Source: Streptomyces sp. AC512_CC834 (GTDB lineage: Bacteria; Actinomycetota; Actinomycetes; Streptomycetales; Streptomycetaceae). Taken from it: a stretch of 64,000 nt of DNA. A program made the translations under genes and the position numbers. This document shows positions 1-8,250 of this stretch, piece after piece. Each line of letters begins with the position of its first letter. Position 1 is the first letter of the stretch. The notes under the pieces are model-generated. The model was not told where the DNA came from. It saw nothing but the letters and a program-made list of their open reading frames with translations, and did not search any database. The stretch spans positions 496,001 through 560,000 of the forward strand of contig NZ_JAGMUO010000065.1 in the NCBI RefSeq assembly GCF_019049325.1, read 5' to 3'.

Positions 1-333
1 ACGGCCGGGCTGCCCTCGGCGTACCGCAAGGCCCGCGACCGGGCGTCGTACGCCTTCGCACTGGCCTCCGTCGCCGCGGTGCTGCACATGACGGACGGGG
101 TGGTGGACCGGGCCCAGATCGCCTTCGGAGCGCTGGCGCACCGGCCCTGGCGGGCCCGGCGGGCCGAGGACGCGCTGGTGGGCGCCGCGCCCACGACGGC
201 CGCGTTCGAGCACGCCGTCGACCTGGAGCTGGCCGCCGCCGAACCGCTGCGGGACAACGCCTACAAGGTGCCGCTGGCCCGTCGGCTCGCCCTGGACGTA
301 CTGGGCCGGCTCGCCCCGCCCGCCACGACCTGA
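1..333 (+). CDS. FAD-binding (medium) subunit of a molybdenum hydroxylase, C-terminal part
   Basis: The reading frame is open from base 1 and stops at 331-333, so only the last 110 residues are in the window. The segment YRKARDRASYAFALASVAA followed by GALAHRPWRARRAE is the typical C-terminal end of the CoxM/PaoB-like FAD subunit of the xanthine dehydrogenase family. This subunit passes electrons between the 2Fe-2S subunit and an acceptor. The molybdopterin subunit follows 36 bp downstream on the same strand, so the two belong to one operon; the 2Fe-2S gene probably lies left of the window. The substrate cannot be told from this fragment. Confidence 0.85.
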   Translation, partial: TAGLPSAYRKARDRASYAFALASVAAVLHMTDGVVDRAQIAFGALAHRPWRARRAEDALVGAAPTTAAFEHAVDLELAAAEPLRDNAYKVPLARRLALDVLGRLAPPATT

Positions 334-369
334 ACCCCGGCGTCCACGACGTCCACGAGGAGGACTCCC

Positions 370-2499
370 ATGACCGCCACCGATGCCGTCCTGGGCGCTC
401 CGGTCGAGCGCCGGGAGGGGCGGGAGAAGGTCACCGGCACCGCCCGGTACGCCGCCGAGTACGACTCTCCGAGCCGCGCCCAGGCGTGGCCCGTGCCGGC
501 GACGGTCGCGCGGGGCAGGGTGACCGGCGTCGACACCGCGCCGGCGCTCGCCCTGCCCGGGGTGCTCGCGGTGCTCACGCACGAGAACGCGCCGCGGCTC
601 GGCGATCCCGACGACCCGACCCTGGCCGTGCTGCAGAGCCCGCACGTCCCGCACCGGGGCTGGTTCGTGGGCCTGGTGGTGGGCGAGACGCTGGAGGCGG
701 CCCGCGCCGGTGCCGCCGCTGTCCGGGTCACCTACGAGAGCGAGCGCTTCGACGTGACGCTCAGCGCCTCCCATCCCGAGGCGTACGTGCCGGAATCGGC
801 CAACGGAGGGTTTCCGGCGGTCACCGAACACGGCGACCCCGACGGCGCCTTCGCCTCCTCGGCGACCCGGCTGGACGTCGAGTACCGGGTACCGCCGCTG
901 CACAACCACCCGATGGAACCGCACAGCAGCACCGCGCACTGGGACGGCGAGCGGCTGACCGTGTACTCGTCCAGCCAGGGCACCACCGCCGTACGCGCGG
1001 AGCTGGCCCGGCTGTTCGGCCTGCCCGGCGACCGGATCGAGGTGCGCGCCGAGCACGTGGGCGGCGGCTTCGGATCGAAGGGCACACCGCGTCCGGACGT
1101 GGTGCTGGCCGCGCTGGCGGCACGCGAGACGGGCCGGCCGGTCACCGTCGCGCTGCCGCGCCGCCACCTGCCCGCCGTCGTCGGACACCGCGCGCCGACC
1201 TTGCACCGGCTGCGCCTGGGCTCCGACGCCGGCGGCCGGCTCACCTCCCTCGTGCACGAGGTGACCACGCAGACGTCCCGGGTGAAGGAGTTCGTGGAGC
1301 AGGCTGCCGTCCCCGCGCGCGTCATGTACGGCGCTCCCGCGCTGCGCACGCTGCACCGGGTGGCGGCCCTTGACGTGCCCACACCGTCCTGGATGCGCGC
1401 CCCGGGTGAATGCCCCGGCATGTACGCCCTCGAGTCCGCCATGGACGAACTGGCCGCCGAAGTCGGGGTCGACCCGGTGGAGCTGAGGATCCGCAACGAA
1501 CCGGAGGCGGAGCCCGACAGCGGCAGGCCCTTCAGCAGCAGGCATCTGGTGGAGTGTCTGCGCGAGGGCGCCCGCCGCTTCGGGTGGGAGGGCCGCGATC
1601 CGCGTCCGGGCTCCCGCCGTGCCGGGCCCCTGCTGGTCGGCAGCGGGGTGGCCTCGGCCACCTATCCGGTCCTGGTCGCCCCGTGCGTCGCCGCGGCGCG
1701 GGCGCTGCCCGACGGCGGCTTCCTCGTACGGGTCAACGCCACCGACATCGGCACGGGCGCCCGGACGGTGCTGGCGCAGATCGCGGCCGACGCCCTCGGC
1801 GCCCCGCTGGACCGGGTCCGCGTCGAAGTCGCCGACAGCGGCATCGGGTTCGCCCCGATGGCCGGCGGCTCCTGCGGCACCGCCTCCTGGGGATGGGCCG
1901 TGCACGAGGCGTGCGAGCGGCTCACCGGTCTGCTCGCCGAGCACTCCGGGCCGCTGCCCGAGGGCGGTCTCACGGCCGACGCCGACACCTCCGGCACCGC
2001 CGACGCCGAGAGCCCCTTCGCCCGTCACGCGTTCGGCGCGCACTTCGCCGAGGTCACCGTCGACACCGTCAGTGGTGAGGTACGGGTGACACGGCTGCTG
2101 GGCGTCTTCGCCGCGGGGCGCATCCTCAACGCCCGTACGGCGCGCTCCCAGTTCATCGGGGGCATGACGATGGGCCTCGGCATGGCACTGACCGAGGACA
2201 GCACCATGGACCCGGCGTTCGGCGACTTCGTCGAGCGCGACCTGGCGTCGTACCACGTGCCCGCGCACGCCGACGTGGCGGACGTGGAGGCGTACTGGGT
2301 CGACGAGGAGGACGACCGTCTCAACCCCATGGGCAGCAAGGGCATCGGCGAGATCGGGATCGTGGGTTCGGCTGCGGCCGTCGGCAACGCCGTCCACCAC
2401 GCCACCGGTATCCGTTTCCGCGAACTGCCGCTCACTCCGGACCGGGTGCTCACCGCTCTGCTCGAACACGGGCATCCCGCGGGCATGCTGGGGGTCTGA
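370..2499 (+). CDS. molybdopterin-binding subunit of a xanthine dehydrogenase/aldehyde oxidase family enzyme
   Basis: A 709-residue protein of normal family length. It opens with the family-typical GAPVERREGREKVTGTARYAAEY and has the molybdopterin-contacting glycine-rich segment EHVGGGFGSKG near residue 235. Near the C-terminus, MGSKGIGEIG holds the conserved glutamate that acts as catalytic base in this family. The start ATG follows a good ribosome site (gaggaggactccc). With the upstream FAD subunit it would form a cytosolic three-subunit hydroxylase of purines, aldehydes or N-heterocycles. The sequence does not fix the substrate. A strong hairpin just downstream closes the operon. Confidence 0.9.
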   Translation: MTATDAVLGAPVERREGREKVTGTARYAAEYDSPSRAQAWPVPATVARGRVTGVDTAPALALPGVLAVLTHENAPRLGDPDDPTLAVLQSPHVPHRGWFVGLVVGETLEAARAGAAAVRVTYESERFDVTLSASHPEAYVPESANGGFPAVTEHGDPDGAFASSATRLDVEYRVPPLHNHPMEPHSSTAHWDGERLTVYSSSQGTTAVRAELARLFGLPGDRIEVRAEHVGGGFGSKGTPRPDVVLAALAARETGRPVTVALPRRHLPAVVGHRAPTLHRLRLGSDAGGRLTSLVHEVTTQTSRVKEFVEQAAVPARVMYGAPALRTLHRVAALDVPTPSWMRAPGECPGMYALESAMDELAAEVGVDPVELRIRNEPEAEPDSGRPFSSRHLVECLREGARRFGWEGRDPRPGSRRAGPLLVGSGVASATYPVLVAPCVAAARALPDGGFLVRVNATDIGTGARTVLAQIAADALGAPLDRVRVEVADSGIGFAPMAGGSCGTASWGWAVHEACERLTGLLAEHSGPLPEGGLTADADTSGTADAESPFARHAFGAHFAEVTVDTVSGEVRVTRLLGVFAAGRILNARTARSQFIGGMTMGLGMALTEDSTMDPAFGDFVERDLASYHVPAHADVADVEAYWVDEEDDRLNPMGSKGIGEIGIVGSAAAVGNAVHHATGIRFRELPLTPDRVLTALLEHGHPAGMLGV

Positions 2500-2509
2500 G
2501 AGCGGACGC

Positions 2510-2552
2510 GTGGTCCGCGCCGGACGGTGTCCTTCCGTCCGGCGCGGACCAC
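2510..2552. terminator. bidirectional hairpin terminator between convergent genes
   Basis: A perfect 18-bp inverted repeat (2510-2527 and 2535-2552) with a 7-nt loop lies between the molybdopterin subunit (ends 2499) and the minus-strand gene ending at 2577. It has no T-tract, as is common for Streptomyces terminators. Confidence 0.8.
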
Positions 2553-2576
2553 ATGGCGTACGGGAGTGGGCGGCGC

Positions 2577-3938
2577 TCAGTCCGCGGCGGTGCGGCCCGC
2601 CACGGCCACCGGGCGGGCCGGGCGGCGCCGCGCGGAGTCCCGCGACGCCACCGCCACCCGCACGCACAGGCCCGTCAGCGCGACGAGCGAGGCCGTCGCG
2701 GCCACGGCGGCCGCGATCCAGGTGGGGGCCAGGGTGAGGTCCGTGACCGGGGAGACCCGCGCCGAGGGGGTGGCGCTGCCGTAGAGCTTGGCCGCGGCCA
2801 GGGCCGCGGGTCCCACGACCGCGGCGGCGAGCAGCGCCGCGGCGGGCCGCACGGTCAGCAGCAGGGCCAGCACCAGGCAGAGTGCCGACAGGCCGAGGGC
2901 CACTCCGTAGGCGCTCGCGGAGGCGTCGGCGCGGCGCAGCGGGAAGTAGGCCACGCCGCACCCGGCCAGGACCGCGACGGTGAGCCAGGCCGGCCAGGCG
3001 GGTCCCCGGGCGGCCCGGCGTGCCGCCCGGTCGCGCTCGCGCGAGACGCGGGCCCGGTCGTGCTCGCGCGGGGCCCGGTCCTTGTCCCTGTCCTTGTCCT
3101 TGTCGCTCCCGCGCCGCAGGCGGGAGGGGCGGGGCGGCCTGCGGCGCTCGCGGCCACGACCGCGGCGGTCCGCTCCGGGGAATGCCCCGGGGAACGCTCC
3201 GGCGAGGCCTGCCGGTCGGCCGGCGGGCTCCCGCCCTTCGTTCTCGCCGGCCGCATCCTCGGCGGCAGGCGACGGCCGTGCGTCGGGCCGCTGCGCGCGT
3301 ACCCGTCCGTCCTCGGCGAGCCGGCCGATCAGTTCGACCAGGTCCTCGACGGGCCGGCCGGTGGCGGCGGCCCGTACGGCCTCCTGCCCGCAGTGCGGTT
3401 CCAGGGGCGTGCGGTGCAGCAGTGCCATCAGCCGGGTCACGTCCTCCACGGAGCGGCACTCCGCCGCGGCCCGGATCGCCTCGTCCGCGCTGTCCGCGTG
3501 GCGCGGCGGCCGGGTCAGCAGGCCGACCAGCCGGGTGACGTCCTCGACGGACCGGTTCACGCCGACCGCGCGGAGCGCGTCGATCGTGGCCTGCGCGTAC
3601 CGCGGGGACTCCTCCAGCGTCGTGATCAGGTCGACGACGTCTTCCAGCGGCCGGTCGGCGACCGCGGCGCGCACCAGGTCGCCGACGGGGTCGCCGTACG
3701 CGTGCGCCGCTCCGGCGTCGGGGTCTTCGGGGTGGTCGAGGTCGTCGAGATCGTCGAGGTCGACGTCCCAGACGTCGGCCTCCGGGTCGGGCGAGGGCCG
3801 TCCGGCGGAGGGCCGGGCAGCCGGACGCGCACCGGGCGGTCGCGCCGTGCCGATGGTCGTGGTCGTCTCCCCGGTGGGCAGGTCCAGGGCGGATATGGCG
3901 TACTCGGGCGAGCGGGGTGAGGAAGAGCCGGTGGTCAT
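2577..3938 (-). CDS. membrane protein with four ~33-residue helical repeats and a charged linker, unknown function
   Basis: A 453-residue protein not recognised as a known family. Residues ~1-86 are a low-complexity, acidic leader containing VWDVDLDDLDDLD. Residues ~87-220 hold four diverged repeats of about 33 residues, each with the core (R/K)xVEDVxxLxxLL (PLEDVVDLI, SVEDVTRLV, SVEDVTRLM, PVEDLVELI). A strongly charged stretch follows (KDKDRDKDR, then Arg-rich), and four predicted membrane helices occupy the last ~130 residues. The ATG is preceded by ggagag. The layout suggests a cytosolic helical-repeat domain tethered to the membrane, possibly a protein-interaction scaffold; that is inference. 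Confidence 0.8.
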   Translation of the reverse strand: MTTGSSSPRSPEYAISALDLPTGETTTTIGTARPPGARPAARPSAGRPSPDPEADVWDVDLDDLDDLDHPEDPDAGAAHAYGDPVGDLVRAAVADRPLEDVVDLITTLEESPRYAQATIDALRAVGVNRSVEDVTRLVGLLTRPPRHADSADEAIRAAAECRSVEDVTRLMALLHRTPLEPHCGQEAVRAAATGRPVEDLVELIGRLAEDGRVRAQRPDARPSPAAEDAAGENEGREPAGRPAGLAGAFPGAFPGADRRGRGRERRRPPRPSRLRRGSDKDKDRDKDRAPREHDRARVSRERDRAARRAARGPAWPAWLTVAVLAGCGVAYFPLRRADASASAYGVALGLSALCLVLALLLTVRPAAALLAAAVVGPAALAAAKLYGSATPSARVSPVTDLTLAPTWIAAAVAATASLVALTGLCVRVAVASRDSARRRPARPVAVAGRTAAD

Positions 3939-4154
3939 GATCTCTCCGTGTGATGGGGGTGCGGCCGCCCTGCGTCCCCGACATGCGACTCGCGCTGTGT
4001 GCTGCCATTACTAGGCACGTCCTCCGGGCCGTGCCACTGGAGTGGGCCACCGGGATGAGAGACCCCGCCCGCCGGTCTTGCCGCCGCCGCGAACGGGCAT
4101 CCGGGTAACGAGGCGCGTGCCGCACGCCGCGTGCCGTGCCACAAGGAGGAGACC

Positions 4155-4475
4155 GTGGATACGACCACAGTGATCGTCGGGGCGGTGCTGCTCGCGGCGC
4201 TCGTCCTCGCGGCGGCGGTCGCCGTCCTGGTGCGTCTGGTCCGCACCCGACGGGACCTCAGGCGGGCCGGCCTTCCGACGGGCCCGCGCTGGGTGTTCTG
4301 GGGCGCCGTCCTCTACTTGGTGCTTCCGGCGGACCTGTTGCCCGACCCGGTCTACCTGGACGACGTGGGTGTGCTGCTCCTCGCGCTGCGCTCCGCGCGC
4401 GGTCCGCTCGGCGGTCGGCGGGGGGCCGCGGACCGGCGGCGGGCCACGAGCCCGCCCGGTGACTACGCAGCGTAA
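4155..4475 (+). CDS. YkvA/DUF1232 family small membrane protein
   Basis: A 106-residue protein. The GTG at 4155 is chosen because aaggaggag ends 4 bases before it; an ATG at 4131 would put the ribosome site inside the gene. One N-terminal membrane helix (VIVGAVLLAALVLAAAVAVL) is followed by the DUF1232 core YLVLPADLLPDPVYLDDVGV, where P-x-D-L-x-P-D and the DD pair are the family hallmark. Function in bacteria is unknown. It sits 120 bp upstream of the RiPP precursor on the same strand but probably has its own transcription unit. Confidence 0.8.
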   Translation: MDTTTVIVGAVLLAALVLAAAVAVLVRLVRTRRDLRRAGLPTGPRWVFWGAVLYLVLPADLLPDPVYLDDVGVLLLALRSARGPLGGRRGAADRRRATSPPGDYAA

Positions 4476-4595
4476 GGAAACCATTCACCCGTTCGATTCG
4501 TATAAGTCACTGGAAGCCGAAGGAAGTCGGCGGACCAGGTGACGTCGCAAACGGGATCGTCGCCTGATCGGCGCAGCACCGACTAGGGAGAGACG

Positions 4596-4787
4596 ATGCA
4601 ACCGTTCGCGCTCAACTACGCACGGCCCGCAGTGGTGTTGGAAGCCGCCACTCCGTACGTCTACGACTCCGGGCTGCAGTTGAACGTGCTCCTCGACGGA
4701 CGGGTGGCCGCCGGTGACCACGCGCTGCTGAGAGAGCTGGGGACCACGACCTCCACCGCGGGGTCGAAGACTCACTTCGACGACTGA
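4596..4787 (+). CDS. ATP-grasp-modified RiPP (graspetide) precursor peptide
   Basis: A 63-residue peptide of the actinobacterial putative ATP-grasp target family. The N-terminal leader begins MQPFALNYARP and contains ATPYVYDSGLQLNVLLDGR, both strongly conserved in that family. The C-terminal tail TTTSTAGSKTHFDD supplies Thr/Ser/Lys side chains as nucleophiles and Asp residues as acceptors for side-chain ester or amide links. The ribosome site agggagag lies 4 bases before the ATG. The maturase starts 16 bp downstream, so the two are co-transcribed. Family assignment is from recognition; ring connectivity cannot be read from the sequence. Confidence 0.9.
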   Translation: MQPFALNYARPAVVLEAATPYVYDSGLQLNVLLDGRVAAGDHALLRELGTTTSTAGSKTHFDD

Positions 4788-4803
4788 ACACGGGCCGTCG
4801 AAT

Positions 4804-5790
4804 ATGACCGTGTTGATCCTGACCAGTGAAGAGGACGTCACCGCGGACATGGTGGTGGTGCACCTGAACGCGTCGGGAGTACCCGTGGTCCGCCTGGACC
4901 CCGCCGACCTGACCGACTCCGTCGCGCTCTCCGGCGAGTTCGCGCACGGCTCCTTCAGGGGCCATCTGTCCTCGGGGGGACGCCTGGTGAGCATCGGCGG
5001 GCTGCGGTCCGTCTGGGTGCGCAGGCCGGGCGGTGCGGCCACGCGGGCCACCGAACCGTCCCCGTGGCTGACCGAGGAGGCCGGACAGGCGCTCTACGGC
5101 ATGCTCCGCGGCTCGGGCGCACGCTGGATGAACCAGCCGGACGCCGCACACCGGGCCAGGTACAAGCCCTGGCAGTTGCGTCTGGCCCAGCAGTGCGGGC
5201 TGCCCGTGCCGGCGACGCTGATCACGACGTTTCCACGGGCGGCGCGCGAGTTCGCCGAGCGCTACCCGGATCTGGTGGTCAAGCCCGTTTCCGGGGCGCA
5301 CCCGCAGGATCCGCCGCTGGCGGTGCCGACCAGCCGGGTCCCGCCCGAGGCCGACTTCTCCGCGGTCGCCCACGGCCCGACGCTGCTGCAACGCCGGGTC
5401 ACCAAGCGTGCCGACATCCGGCTGACCGTCGTCGGCGACACGTTGCTGGCCGCCCGGAAGACGGCGCTCGCGGGCCTGGACCCCGACGAGGTGGACGTGC
5501 GTTTCACGGCGTCCGGCGAACCGTGGCGGCCCGCCGGGGTGCCACCGTGCGTCGCCGAGGGGGTCCGCGCCTATCTCCGGGCGGCCCACCTGGCCTACGG
5601 CGCGCTCGACTTCGCCGAGGACGGCGACGGCACCTGGTGGTTCCTCGAGTGCAACCAGTCGGGGCAGTTCGGCTTCGTCGAGGTGGACACGGGTCAGCCG
5701 ATCGCCCGCACCATCGCCGAGTGGCTGGCGCGGTCCGGCTCCGCGGACCCGGTGGACGCGGGCGGTCCGGGCACGGCGGCCGCCGGGTGA
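4804..5790 (+). CDS. ATP-grasp ribosomal peptide maturase (MvdD/SAV_5884-like)
   Basis: A 328-residue cytosolic ligase that activates acidic side chains of the precursor with ATP and joins them to hydroxyl or amine side chains. The N-terminal half (TSEEDVTADMVVVHL, then SVWVRRPG) matches the peptide-binding pre-ATP-grasp domain. PDLVVKPVSG, LLQRRVTKRADIRLTVVG and the Mg-binding WWFLECNQSGQFGFVE are the ATP-grasp motifs. The start lies 16 bp after the precursor stop. Related loci often carry a third gene for an isoaspartyl-type methyltransferase; none follows here. The next gene is convergent and small. Confidence 0.9.
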   Translation: MTVLILTSEEDVTADMVVVHLNASGVPVVRLDPADLTDSVALSGEFAHGSFRGHLSSGGRLVSIGGLRSVWVRRPGGAATRATEPSPWLTEEAGQALYGMLRGSGARWMNQPDAAHRARYKPWQLRLAQQCGLPVPATLITTFPRAAREFAERYPDLVVKPVSGAHPQDPPLAVPTSRVPPEADFSAVAHGPTLLQRRVTKRADIRLTVVGDTLLAARKTALAGLDPDEVDVRFTASGEPWRPAGVPPCVAEGVRAYLRAAHLAYGALDFAEDGDGTWWFLECNQSGQFGFVEVDTGQPIARTIAEWLARSGSADPVDAGGPGTAAAG

Positions 5791-5827
5791 GTCCGGTGCG
5801 CCCGACCCTCGCGGTGCCGCCCGCCCG

Positions 5828-6043
5828 TCAGTGCGGGCGCGGGCCGGGCAGCAGGGCGGTGCGCTGCCAGCCGGCGCCCGGGGAGGCCCGGCGTTCGTCG
5901 CCGGGCAGGTGCCCGGGGGCGTGCAACGGACGCATGACGACCTCCAGCTCCCTGCTCACACGCTCGGCGTCCCGCCGCACCTGCTCGGGGACGTCACCGC
6001 GTTCGGCGACGAGTCGGTCGTAGATGGGAGAATCCTGGAACAC
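5828..6043 (-). CDS. small hypothetical protein
   Basis: 71 residues from a GTG start. The first half (MFQDSPIYDRLVAERGDVP, then Glu/Arg-rich helix REVSRELEVVM-like) looks like a real soluble helical peptide. The tail is Pro/Gly/Arg-rich. It ends 38 bp from the ATP-grasp gene and is convergent with it. Only a weak ribosome site (gaaagg) is visible. I do not recognise a function, and a role in RiPP maturation is not supported by its orientation. Confidence 0.6.
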   Translation of the reverse strand: MFQDSPIYDRLVAERGDVPEQVRRDAERVSRELEVVMRPLHAPGHLPGDERRASPGAGWQRTALLPGPRPH

Positions 6044-6169
6044 CCGTCAACGTGCCTTTCGTGTCGTCCGCCCCCGCACGGAGGCGCGACTGAGCAGTCT
6101 AGGCGCCCGTCCACCCGGTGGTGCACATTCCGCCCAGGAGGTGACCTGCGCTCAGGAGGCGACCTGCGC

Positions 6170-6661
6170 TCAGGCTCCGGTCGTGGAGCCGGGCCGGACG
6201 ATCATGAGGATGGTCACCGTGGCCCACAGCAGGTTGAACAGGCCGGTGAACATGGCGAGCCGGGCCGTGCGGGCCCGTTCGACGGGCTGCCCGCCGGTCA
6301 GTTGCTCGAGGAGCTCCTCCTGGCGGGGCAGGACGAGGGCGACCAGGATCCCGGCGGCGGCCGCGGTGAGGGTGATGGACGCGATGAGCCAGGCGTCCCC
6401 GAGGACACCCATCGCGGACGCGGTGGCGAAGCCGAGGACCGGGACCGCGATGCCGAGAGCGGCGTAGACCCGGCAGATGCGGTGCAGCAGCCGGACGGTG
6501 CCCACGTCCCCGGCGTCCGTCGCGTCCCCGGCCCCTCCCCCGGCCGGCAGCGCCACCGGCACCCGGCGGGCCGCCGCCGGGAACATGCTGGCCGCGACGG
6601 TGACGGGCCCGACCGCGATGATGGCGGCCAGGACGTGGAGGGACAGAAGGATCTTGGTCAT
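6170..6661 (-). CDS. DUF2269-like integral membrane protein
   Basis: 163 residues from the ATG at 6661; the longer reading frame upstream lacks a ribosome site, and the first helix starts right at this ATG. Four hydrophobic helices are visible: LSLHVLAAIIAVGPVTVAA, the region around ALGIAVPVLGFATA, LIASITLTAAAAGILVALVL, and a C-terminal one around MFTGLFNLLWATVTILMIV. The opening xLHVLAAIxAVG is typical of DUF2269 proteins. Function is unknown. It is divergent from the GlxA-type regulator 203 bp away, which may control it. Confidence 0.75.
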   Translation of the reverse strand: MTKILLSLHVLAAIIAVGPVTVAASMFPAAARRVPVALPAGGGAGDATDAGDVGTVRLLHRICRVYAALGIAVPVLGFATASAMGVLGDAWLIASITLTAAAAGILVALVLPRQEELLEQLTGGQPVERARTARLAMFTGLFNLLWATVTILMIVRPGSTTGA

Positions 6662-6864
6662 CGGTCGGGCTCCGGAAGGCAGGATCGGGTGATGCGGTGC
6701 GGTGATCGAAATCCACGGTAGGAAGCCCGCGGGTGATCGCACAGGGGCTGAAATGACAGCTTCCGACGGAATCTCGCCAGTGCCTGCGACAGGGGGTGTT
6801 CCCGGTGGACCCGGGCCTGGCACGGGCTTCTGCGCCCGGCGGGAACCCGCCTATGGTGGCGCCC

Positions 6865-7833
6865 ATGCACTCGGTCGCGATCCTGGTCCTGGACGACGTG
6901 GTGCCGTTCGACATGGCGGCCCCCATGCAGGTGTTCGACTGGACGCGGCTGCCCGACGGGCGCAGTCCCTACCGGGTGAGTCTGTGCGCGGAGTCGGCCG
7001 AGGTGCGCACCGAGGGCCTCACCCTCCGAATCGAGCGGGGTCTGGAGACGCTGGAGACCGCGGACACGATCATCGTGCCGGGGCGCTTCGAGGAGTCCGG
7101 CCCGCCCTCCGACCGCGTCCTGGACGCGCTGCGCCGGGCGGCCGGTGCCGGTACGCGGATCGCGTCGGTGTGCGTGGGAGCCTTCGTGCTCGCCCGGGCC
7201 GGGCTGCTGGACGGGCTGCGGGCCACCACCCACTGGATCGCCGCGGCGGAACTGGCCCGCCGGTACCCGCGGGTGCAGGTGCGGCCGGACGTGCTCTACG
7301 TCGACAACGGGCAGATCCTCACCTCGGCGGGCGCCGCCGCCGGTCTGGACATGTGCCTGCACATGATCCGCCGCGACCTGGGGTCGGCCGTCGCCGCGCA
7401 CGCCGCCCGGATGTGTGTCGTACCGCTGGAACGGGAGGGCGGACAGGCCCAGTTCATCGTGCACGAGCATCCGCCCGTGCCCCGGGGTTCGGATCTGGAG
7501 CCGCTCCTGGAGTGGATCGAGGACAATCTGGCCGGGGAGGTCACCCTCGGCGCGATGGCGGCGCGCTCGGGGTTGAGCGAGCGCACCTTCAGCCGCCGGT
7601 TCCGCGAACAGACGGGCACCACTCCGCTGCAGTGGCTGCTGCGGGCGCGGGTGCGGCGGGCCCAGTACCTGTTGGAGAACGGCGAAGGCTCCGTCGAACG
7701 GATCGCCCGCCAGGCGGGGTTCGGCTCCCCGACGGCCTTCCGGGAGCGGTTTCGCCGGGTGGTCGGCACCACTCCGTACGCCTACCGCGCGGCGTTCCGG
7801 GGGCGGGCCTCGGCATCGAGCGGCCGCTCGTAG
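6865..7833 (+). CDS. GlxA family transcriptional regulator (DJ-1/PfpI domain + AraC-type HTH)
   Basis: 322 residues from the ATG at 6865 (alternatives at 6853 and 6796 lack better ribosome sites). Residues 1-170 form a DJ-1/PfpI-like amidotransferase fold: HSVAILVLDDVVPFDMAAP at the start and the nucleophile-elbow region SVCVGAFVLARAGLLDG. The last ~100 residues are an AraC-type double HTH: VTLGAMAARSGLSERTFSRRF, then VERIARQAGFGSPTAFRERF. Such proteins usually sense a small metabolite and activate a neighbouring gene; the divergent DUF2269 gene is the best candidate. It ends in a hairpin shared with the convergent gene. Confidence 0.9.
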   Translation: MHSVAILVLDDVVPFDMAAPMQVFDWTRLPDGRSPYRVSLCAESAEVRTEGLTLRIERGLETLETADTIIVPGRFEESGPPSDRVLDALRRAAGAGTRIASVCVGAFVLARAGLLDGLRATTHWIAAAELARRYPRVQVRPDVLYVDNGQILTSAGAAAGLDMCLHMIRRDLGSAVAAHAARMCVVPLEREGGQAQFIVHEHPPVPRGSDLEPLLEWIEDNLAGEVTLGAMAARSGLSERTFSRRFREQTGTTPLQWLLRARVRRAQYLLENGEGSVERIARQAGFGSPTAFRERFRRVVGTTPYAYRAAFRGRASASSGRS

Positions 7834-7854
7834 GGGCCCGCGTCGCGGGCCCCT
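7832..7854. terminator. bidirectional hairpin terminator
   Basis: A perfect 10-bp inverted repeat with a 3-nt loop that overlaps the TAG stop of the GlxA-type gene and lies 14 bp from the end of the convergent DUF5133 gene. Confidence 0.75.
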
Positions 7855-7867
7855 GGGCACGGCGGTG

Positions 7868-8131
7868 TCACACGGCCAGCGACAGGCCGCTCTCCCCGTC
7901 GGCGCCCACCGGGCGGGCCTGCCGCACCGCACGCCCCTTGGCGAGCAGCAGCGCGTCCGCCTTGGCCACCGCGTCGTGGACGCCGGTCGTCGCCATCATC
8001 ACGCACAGGGTGTAACTGACGTCCGCCAGCTCCCCCGCCGTCGCGGACCGCTCCCTCTCCGCCGACGCGATCCGCAGTGACGCGTACCGCGTCAGCAACT
8101 CCCTGACGATCTTCGGGTCCGGTTCCAGCAC
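7868..8131 (-). CDS. DUF5133 domain small protein
   Basis: 87 residues. The GTG at 8131 is chosen because gagaggag sits 7 bases upstream; the much longer open frame on this strand only reads through the next gene out of frame. The opening LEPDPKIVRELLTRYASLRIA, then ELADVSYTLCVMMATTG, is the pattern of the Streptomyces DUF5133 family. It is a short, all-alpha cytosolic protein of unknown role. It lies alone between a convergent regulator and the NmrA-like gene and has 119 bp upstream for its own promoter. Confidence 0.8.
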   Translation of the reverse strand: MLEPDPKIVRELLTRYASLRIASAERERSATAGELADVSYTLCVMMATTGVHDAVAKADALLLAKGRAVRQARPVGADGESGLSLAV

Positions 8132-8250
8132 GAAGCGCTCCTCTCTGGATTCTCGCTGCGTATGCCCGGACCCGGTCGAAACAGTCGCACCACACCTGCC
8201 CCTGCTCGCAATTGACCGAATTCTGACAGTCGCCACCTGTCGTGCGTCTT

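Noticed and set aside
5828..6043. The small minus-strand protein as a RiPP maturation factor
   Set aside because: It is convergent with the precursor pair and has no leader-binding or enzyme motif.
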